From Sphingobacterium siyangense (GTDB taxonomy: Bacteria > Bacteroidota > Bacteroidia > Sphingobacteriales > Sphingobacteriaceae): 64,000 nucleotides of DNA. Positions 59,268 to 64,000 of this stretch are shown here, piece after piece. The DNA lies in assembly GCF_007830445.1 (NCBI RefSeq), contig NZ_VLKR01000010.1, forward strand, positions 1 through 64,000. Reading direction: 5' to 3'. The notes under the pieces were generated by a model. It searched no databases. It was not told the origin of the DNA and was given only the letters and a program-made list of their open reading frames with translations. The position numbers were made by a program, and so were the translations under genes. Within the stretch, counting starts at the first letter, position 1. Each line of letters starts with the position of its first letter.

Positions 59268-61184
59268 ATGAATATAAGACCTATACTAACCCTATTCTAC
59301 TTTTTTATCTGCTATCACGTTTTTGCACAAGAAGGCACAATAGGCCATGTCGTTACACATCAACGGAAAACCATTCTATGTGATGCACAGAAAGGCGAGA
59401 ATTCCTATCCAGCTTGGGGGGTATTTCCGAAAGAAAACGATCCTGTAAGAAAGGTTACTATGTTTGTTACCCTTGGGAGCCCAGATAGTTTGCGCACAGC
59501 GCATTGGGATTATTTGGATCACATCGTATTACGTCGTAAAGGAGGAAAAAATGGAGCTGTGCTAAATTATGAATTAGGAAGAATGCTTACGCCATATGGT
59601 AGTATCTATAATAAAGGATGGAGTTGGAAATGGCAGGTCGATGTAACTGATTTTGCTCCTTTCTTAAGGGATAGCGTGGAAATTGTCTATACTCATTCTG
59701 GTTTTGAGGACAAGACTGTAGGGTGGGCACTTACTGTAGATTTTGAAATTTTATCAGGTCCACCAGTCGTTACCCCATTGGGAATAACAGTGCTGTGGAA
59801 TAAAGCATATAAATATGGGGATGTCAACGAAAAGATAGCAGAAAATCTACGACCAATAACATATACCTCGAGTCCGGGATCTGCATTGAGCCGAATACGT
59901 ATTCAGCATACAGGGCATGGTATGGATAAACCGCGTGGCTGTAGTGAATTCTGTAGCCGATGGCGCGAACTCACCTTCGATGGAAAGACTGTAGACAGAC
60001 GTGATATGTGGAAGAAATGTGGAGGTAATCCACTTTATCCACAAGGCGGTACCTGGGTACATGACCGCGCATATTGGTGTCCTGGAGATTTACAGCAGCC
60101 TGATTTTATTGATGTATTTACCAAAGTTGGCACTCATCAAGTTGCCTTACAGATGGAACCCTATACAGCGACAGACAATGTACAGGCTGTCGAAAATATA
60201 TCGGCTTACTTGTTTCAATATTCAGTCCCTAAACAAAAGGTAGATGTTGCAGTCGAGTCAATAATGGTTCCAAGTGATGAACAGCGTTTCTCTAGATTAA
60301 ATCCGGCGAGTGCTGGCCCAAGGATCTCTTTCAGAAATTTAGGTGCTGACCCGATTCGATCCCTAGAAATTGTTTATGGCACGAAAGGATTTCCTGTCAA
60401 AACTTTCCATTGGAAAGGTAATCTTTCTTTTAATCAAGTTGCAGAAGTTATACTACCCGGAGAAATACAGGAAAAAGATCGGGAGAATGTATTCACGGTG
60501 TCACTTCTTAAGCCTAATGGAAAGCCGGATGCATGGCCCACAGACAATGAGGCGGAAAGCGTCTTTACAGCTCTGCAGAAATTTCCAACTGATTTTATTT
60601 TGGAGTTTACGACCAATAATAAACCAGCGGATAATCGTATATTTCTAATGAATGCAAGGCAGGATACGGTCTTTTGTAAGACAGGCTCTCAACTGGCTGC
60701 GGCAACGATGTATAGAGATACTTTACATCTTAATGAGGGAAATCACTCACTCTCTTTGGTTGATACAGCAGGTAACGGACTGCAGTTTTGGGCACAACCT
60801 GAAAATGGTGATGGTCATTTACGGATTTTCGATCTGAAAGGAAACCTTATTCATGCTTTTGAAAGCGATTGTGGAAATGGCGAAATGTTTAGTTTCAATG
60901 CCAAACGTGGATTTGAGATGAACACAATTTCAACGCAATATGCCTTCTCACTTTATCCAAGGTCGGTTGTGGATAAGACGCAACTGAGCGTATTGTCCAA
61001 TAAACAGAGTGAGATGACAGTGCTTTTTATGGTTGATGGCGTTTTGTGGCAAAAACATGAATACAAATCCATTCAACAAGCTGTCCTGAGCTATGATCTG
61101 AGCCATCTACCTCCAGGAAGAATAATCGTTGAAGTTCTGATGGATGGTATGAGCCGATTTAAAGGACGGATAAATAAAAGATAA
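59268..61184 (+). CDS. PNGase F-like peptide-N-glycosidase with T9SS-like C-terminal tail
   Basis: A 638-residue exported protein with a signal peptide (residues 1-20, ending HVFA). Residues 30-325 follow the two eight-stranded domains of PNGase F. The Trp-Asp pair (Trp80-Asp81 in TAHWDYLDHI) matches the catalytic WD of PNGase F, Glu227 in GCSEFCSR matches its second active-site Glu, and Arg267 in VHDRAYWCPG matches the substrate-binding Arg. The third acidic residue is not obvious (YTHSGFEDKT region). About 230 residues of unknown beta-rich sequence follow, then a tail (about 560-638, FSLYPRSVVDKTQLSV to SHLPPGRIIVEVLM) like a T9SS sorting domain. It should cut N-glycans from glycoproteins outside the cell. 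Confidence 0.85.
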   Translation: MNIRPILTLFYFFICYHVFAQEGTIGHVVTHQRKTILCDAQKGENSYPAWGVFPKENDPVRKVTMFVTLGSPDSLRTAHWDYLDHIVLRRKGGKNGAVLNYELGRMLTPYGSIYNKGWSWKWQVDVTDFAPFLRDSVEIVYTHSGFEDKTVGWALTVDFEILSGPPVVTPLGITVLWNKAYKYGDVNEKIAENLRPITYTSSPGSALSRIRIQHTGHGMDKPRGCSEFCSRWRELTFDGKTVDRRDMWKKCGGNPLYPQGGTWVHDRAYWCPGDLQQPDFIDVFTKVGTHQVALQMEPYTATDNVQAVENISAYLFQYSVPKQKVDVAVESIMVPSDEQRFSRLNPASAGPRISFRNLGADPIRSLEIVYGTKGFPVKTFHWKGNLSFNQVAEVILPGEIQEKDRENVFTVSLLKPNGKPDAWPTDNEAESVFTALQKFPTDFILEFTTNNKPADNRIFLMNARQDTVFCKTGSQLAAATMYRDTLHLNEGNHSLSLVDTAGNGLQFWAQPENGDGHLRIFDLKGNLIHAFESDCGNGEMFSFNAKRGFEMNTISTQYAFSLYPRSVVDKTQLSVLSNKQSEMTVLFMVDGVLWQKHEYKSIQQAVLSYDLSHLPPGRIIVEVLMDGMSRFKGRINKR

Positions 61185-61196
61185 CCGAATAAAAGA

Positions 61197-61220
61197 AAAG
61201 CACAAAGATATTTTGTGCTT
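61197..61220 (+). terminator. Hairpin after the PNGase-like gene
   Basis: AAGCACAAA / TTTGTGCTT inverted repeat 12 bases after the stop codon. No strong T tract follows, so it may work together with the next hairpin. Confidence 0.5.
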
Positions 61221-61235
61221 AGATTTTGACGAATT

Positions 61236-61273
61236 AGATAAAAAAAGCTCCTTTAATGAAGCTTTTTTTATCT
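61236..61273. terminator. Terminator between the convergent PNGase-like and ABC permease genes
   Basis: Perfect 14-bp inverted repeat with A7 and T7 tracts inside the arms and a 10-base loop. It can serve both transcripts. Confidence 0.7.
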
Positions 61274-61279
61274 GTTTAA

Positions 61280-62959
61280 TCAATTGTCGTCGTAAGCTAA
61301 GCCTTTCCAGTCTTCTCTCTGTAGGTACTTCAGCATAAAAAAGAATACGACCCATGCAAGTCCGGCTAAGATCCAAATTAGAGTTTCATAGTGGAAAATT
61401 GTTTTATGTAAGTATCCCAAAATTCCCAATAGACCTAATATCAGTAGATTAGTTATAGCTTTTGAATTGGATTGACTAGCCTTAGAAAACGGATAGTTTT
61501 TGACAATAAAAAGCATAATCAGAATACTTTCGATACCGCCGACTGCGGAAGATAATAGCAGATCATTAATAGAACTGAGACCAAATAGCGGTACACAGAT
61601 AGAAAGAAACAGTATGTTGAACGGTAAAACATATTTAATAAGACATGCTTTGAGAACTCCAGTCATCAGTTGTCCCGGTTTTTGTATCGGCGTCACATGG
61701 TAGACCCAGGCCGCTTTATATTTATTACTTTGCGTGATAAGCTGGAAAACGGTTAATATGGTCAATAACGAAAGATAAAACATAATGATATACAAGCCTG
61801 AATCCCGAAGTTTCGCGATTTTGCCAGCTATTGGGAGATCATCTCCTGTACGTAGAAATAAAAAGACAAAATAAATAGGTAGATAAGCCAACGAAGGGTA
61901 TAGCTGTTGCTTAAATTCTCTCGTTTTAGAACTTATCAGCCATACAATGCCAAATCCAGCCTCTTCAACAGGGGATGAGCAAACGCTCGAAGAGATCCTT
62001 TTATATAGCGGTAATTTGGAGGGATTATCTCGGGTTAATTGTGAAGTTTCACTAGGGAGGTTGTCGGCACTTGCTAGTGCCGCTATTTTTGCATTAAATC
62101 CACGTGAAAACAGCTTAGTACAAGCGTAGATACCAGCAAAGGGAGTTAGTATTCCCAGTGTTGATAAGATGACTAAATGTACATTGTGGTTACCAAAGAG
62201 TAATGGTTGGAATGATGCAATCCAGGTACTTGGGAATATCCAAAGAAATCTGAGCTGTTCCATCGTTAAATGAGATTCCACAATAGATTGGATCAAATTT
62301 GGGCCAACATAATAGGATAGAAAAAGAACCAGTGAGAGACCGATCTGTATATAAGTAATTACATCTTTAAACTTTTGGATGGGGAGATATTTGATGCTAA
62401 TCAGATAAAATCCATTGACAAATATCAGCGCGATTAAAGTGCTTAGTATAAGCTGCAGGCATAAAAGAAAGACGGAGACGATATCCCAATTGAATAATAC
62501 ATAAATAAGCACAGGTAAGGTCAACGCAATTACTTGATTAAAAAGCTTGATTGCAATAAAAGTTATTCGGGAAATAGCTAAAGTCTTGTCATTAACTGGT
62601 CTAGGCATAATGATATACTGATCCCGGGTATCTAATAATATGGGTGAAAAATCGGATATTAACGTAATGCTTAACATGCTAATGAAACTGAGTAGCATAA
62701 TCGAAACGGCTAAGTACCTATCTGGAATCGAAAAAATAATTACCATGAATATCAGGCCAAAGATGAGATACAATAAGAATTGTAAAATCGATGACGAAGA
62801 AGAGGATTTCCCTGAGCTACGTTTCCTAAAGCTAATCGGCTTTCTGTTCTCTAAGATTACTTTGGTTTCTAAGATGATCTTAAACTGTTCATAATTGATG
62901 CCCAAGCCTTTCCAAACCCCACGAAAAAGAAGGATAAATTTTAAGATAAATTTTTCCAT
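61280..62959 (-). CDS. ABC-2-type transporter permease
   Basis: A 559-residue membrane protein with about 12 hydrophobic segments. A soluble part is seen near residues 280-330 (LPSETSQLTRDNPSKLPLYKRI). I see no diagnostic motif, but size, topology and the ATPase gene one base upstream indicate the membrane subunit of an exporter. In Bacteroidota such large permeases pair with CcmA-type ATPases; the substrate is unknown. The stop is followed by the shared terminator at 61236-61273. Confidence 0.75.
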   Translation of the reverse strand: MEKFILKFILLFRGVWKGLGINYEQFKIILETKVILENRKPISFRKRSSGKSSSSSSILQFLLYLIFGLIFMVIIFSIPDRYLAVSIMLLSFISMLSITLISDFSPILLDTRDQYIIMPRPVNDKTLAISRITFIAIKLFNQVIALTLPVLIYVLFNWDIVSVFLLCLQLILSTLIALIFVNGFYLISIKYLPIQKFKDVITYIQIGLSLVLFLSYYVGPNLIQSIVESHLTMEQLRFLWIFPSTWIASFQPLLFGNHNVHLVILSTLGILTPFAGIYACTKLFSRGFNAKIAALASADNLPSETSQLTRDNPSKLPLYKRISSSVCSSPVEEAGFGIVWLISSKTREFKQQLYPSLAYLPIYFVFLFLRTGDDLPIAGKIAKLRDSGLYIIMFYLSLLTILTVFQLITQSNKYKAAWVYHVTPIQKPGQLMTGVLKACLIKYVLPFNILFLSICVPLFGLSSINDLLLSSAVGGIESILIMLFIVKNYPFSKASQSNSKAITNLLILGLLGILGYLHKTIFHYETLIWILAGLAWVVFFFMLKYLQREDWKGLAYDDN

Positions 62960-62960
62960 G

Positions 62961-63737
62961 TTATTGAATTGCTGTAATGATATTGGAAGCGTCTAATGCA
63001 CTGTTGCCTGTATTGGTTAATTTAGCAAATATATGCTCCAATGATTCGTTAGGATCTGTTTTTAGTTCCTCAATCGTACCATCCGCAATGATGCTGCCCT
63101 GATTTATCAGTAAAATCCGATCAGATACTTTTTCAACAACGTCCATCATATGTGAACAATAGAAAATTGTTTTCCCTTCTTTTGCAAGTAATGAGATAAG
63201 TTCTTTGACAAAGATAACAGCATTGGCATCGAGTCCAGACAATGGTTCATCCAGTACGATGATTTGTGGGTTATGAATAATTCCTGAAATTAAAAGTACT
63301 TTTTGACGCATTCCTTTGGAGAAGGTATCCATCCTATTATTTGCATTAGATTCAAGACCGAAGGCTGTTAGCAGTTTTAAGGAACGTTCTAAAATCAAAT
63401 TATCTTCCATTCCATAGAGTTTACCTATAAAATCCAAGTATTCCATGGGAGTCAGGACGTCATATAATTCTGCGTTCTCAGGAACATATCCCAATAGTGC
63501 TTTTACTGCAAGTGGATCTTCTTGAATATTGATGCCATTAACTTCTACAGTGCCTGTGAAATCTTCGATTAGTCCTGTTAATATTTTAACGGTAGTGGAT
63601 TTGCCAGCACCATTTGGGCCAATATACCCGATAACTTGACCTGGGAATATGTCAAGGTTGATTCCTTTCAATATTTCTTTTACTCCGTATGATTTTTTTA
63701 GGTCAACAATACGGATGAGAGGTAATATACTTTCCAT
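62961..63737 (-). CDS. ABC transporter ATP-binding protein (CcmA type)
   Basis: A 258-residue ABC ATPase. Walker A is GYIGPNGAGKSTTVK (near residue 37), the signature is FSKGMRQKVLLISG, Walker B is IIVLDEPLSGLDAN, and the switch His is in IFYCSHMMD. The signature KGMRQK, rather than GGQ, is typical of ABC-2 exporters and drug-resistance type ATPases. It is one base upstream of the permease gene in the same direction, so both are one transcript. Confidence 0.92.
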   Translation of the reverse strand: MESILPLIRIVDLKKSYGVKEILKGINLDIFPGQVIGYIGPNGAGKSTTVKILTGLIEDFTGTVEVNGINIQEDPLAVKALLGYVPENAELYDVLTPMEYLDFIGKLYGMEDNLILERSLKLLTAFGLESNANNRMDTFSKGMRQKVLLISGIIHNPQIIVLDEPLSGLDANAVIFVKELISLLAKEGKTIFYCSHMMDVVEKVSDRILLINQGSIIADGTIEELKTDPNESLEHIFAKLTNTGNSALDASNIITAIQ

Positions 63738-63847
63738 ATGATTATAATCTTCAAAGTAAACTTACATAAAAAATTGGAGTTATAGTTTCCAATTGAAAAG
63801 TATATATTTAATACTCTTGAGAAGAATATCTCTATTTTAATCAATAG

Positions 63848-63871
63848 AAAAGGGACCTTTTGGTCCCTTCA
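63848..63871 (-). terminator. Terminator of the gene at the right edge
   Basis: AAGGGACC / GGTCCCTT inverted repeat with a 4-base loop and an A tract on its left, 24 bases after the stop codon at 63895. Confidence 0.65.
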
Positions 63872-63894
63872 AAACTATGTTATTTTCGGAAAAA

Positions 63895-64000
63895 CTACCT
63901 GTTGTTTTTGGGATATCCCTCTTCATCAAGATCATCTCTCAGATCTTCTTCGTTCTCGGCTAATTTCTTGTCCAAAGGGGATAGCCGTTCATGTTTAAAA
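63895..64000 (-). CDS. C-terminal end of an unidentified gene (cut by window edge)
   Basis: On the minus strand an open frame enters at the right edge and ends at the TAG at 63895-63897. The visible 34 residues end in LDEEGYPKNNR and are acidic and hydrophilic (AENEEDLRDDLDEEG). The terminator at 63848-63871 supports a real gene end. Too little is visible to name it. Confidence 0.5.
   Translation of the reverse strand, partial: FKHERLSPLDKKLAENEEDLRDDLDEEGYPKNNR

Overview
The window is a stretch of chromosome from a member of the Bacteroidota, most probably a Sphingobacteriaceae bacterium close to Sphingobacterium (genus inferred from gene content, not tested). The signs are: many copies of the Bacteroidota -7 promoter box TAnnTTTG, some with a -33 TTTG; Type IX secretion (T9SS)-like C-terminal tails; an OMP_b-brl_3-type TonB-linked barrel; a DUF4476 protein; the long form of IspG; and an F-type ATP synthase operon that stops after atpG without atpD and atpC. 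Base composition is moderately AT-rich. Apart from an IS transposase end at the left edge, I see no phage, plasmid or CRISPR structure.

Layout. 1-2.2 kb: IS5-like transposase tail, an unknown exported protein and a YhcC-like radical SAM protein. 2.3-9.1 kb: MazG-like pyrophosphohydrolase, a pseudouridine synthase with a repeat-rich basic N-terminus, a lytic transglycosylase, LolA and FtsK. 9.3-20.7 kb: GNAT acetyltransferase, TyrRS, an AcpH-like protein, an amino acid permease, RlmF, Kup potassium transporter, a tiny T9SS-tail protein, IspG and a LiaF-like membrane protein. 20.9-28.1 kb: Mla-type ABC pair, RlmI-like methyltransferase, a 592-residue uncharacterised protein, PurU and ParE. 28.3-33.5 kb: five genes in a convergent arrangement (SPFH-GYF protein, zinc-ribbon membrane protein, membrane-anchored actin-like/Ppx-like protein, membrane coiled-coil protein, proline-rich coiled-coil protein). 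This is my best candidate for an undescribed membrane-stress system. 33.7-36.7 kb: cupin and Pif1/RecD-like helicase.

36.7-42.7 kb: the ATP synthase operon (atpZ-like, small membrane protein, atpB, E, F, H, A, G) with a stem-loop after atpE and an imperfect palindrome before atpG. 42.7-53.3 kb: FabH, ClpS, TonB-type barrel, DUF1080 protein, YjjG-like phosphatase, a histidine kinase/response regulator/TPR protein/HemE run, HemJ and a DUF4476 protein. 53.3-58.6 kb: succinate-semialdehyde dehydrogenase, DCC protein, RibBA, LptF/G permease and a START-like protein. 58.7-64 kb: two identical tRNA-Met(CAT) genes, a PNGase F-like glycoamidase with a T9SS-like tail, an ABC-2 exporter pair and the 3' end of one more gene.

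Themes. Envelope biogenesis is heavily represented (LolA, LptF/G, Mla, FtsK, lytic transglycosylase, LiaF-like, SPFH cluster). HemE and HemJ sit 170 bp apart. Convergent gene pairs are usually separated by long, near-perfect inverted repeats that look like bidirectional terminators. Several genes have a TAnnTTTG box only 3-8 bases before the start codon, which suggests leaderless or near-leaderless mRNAs.
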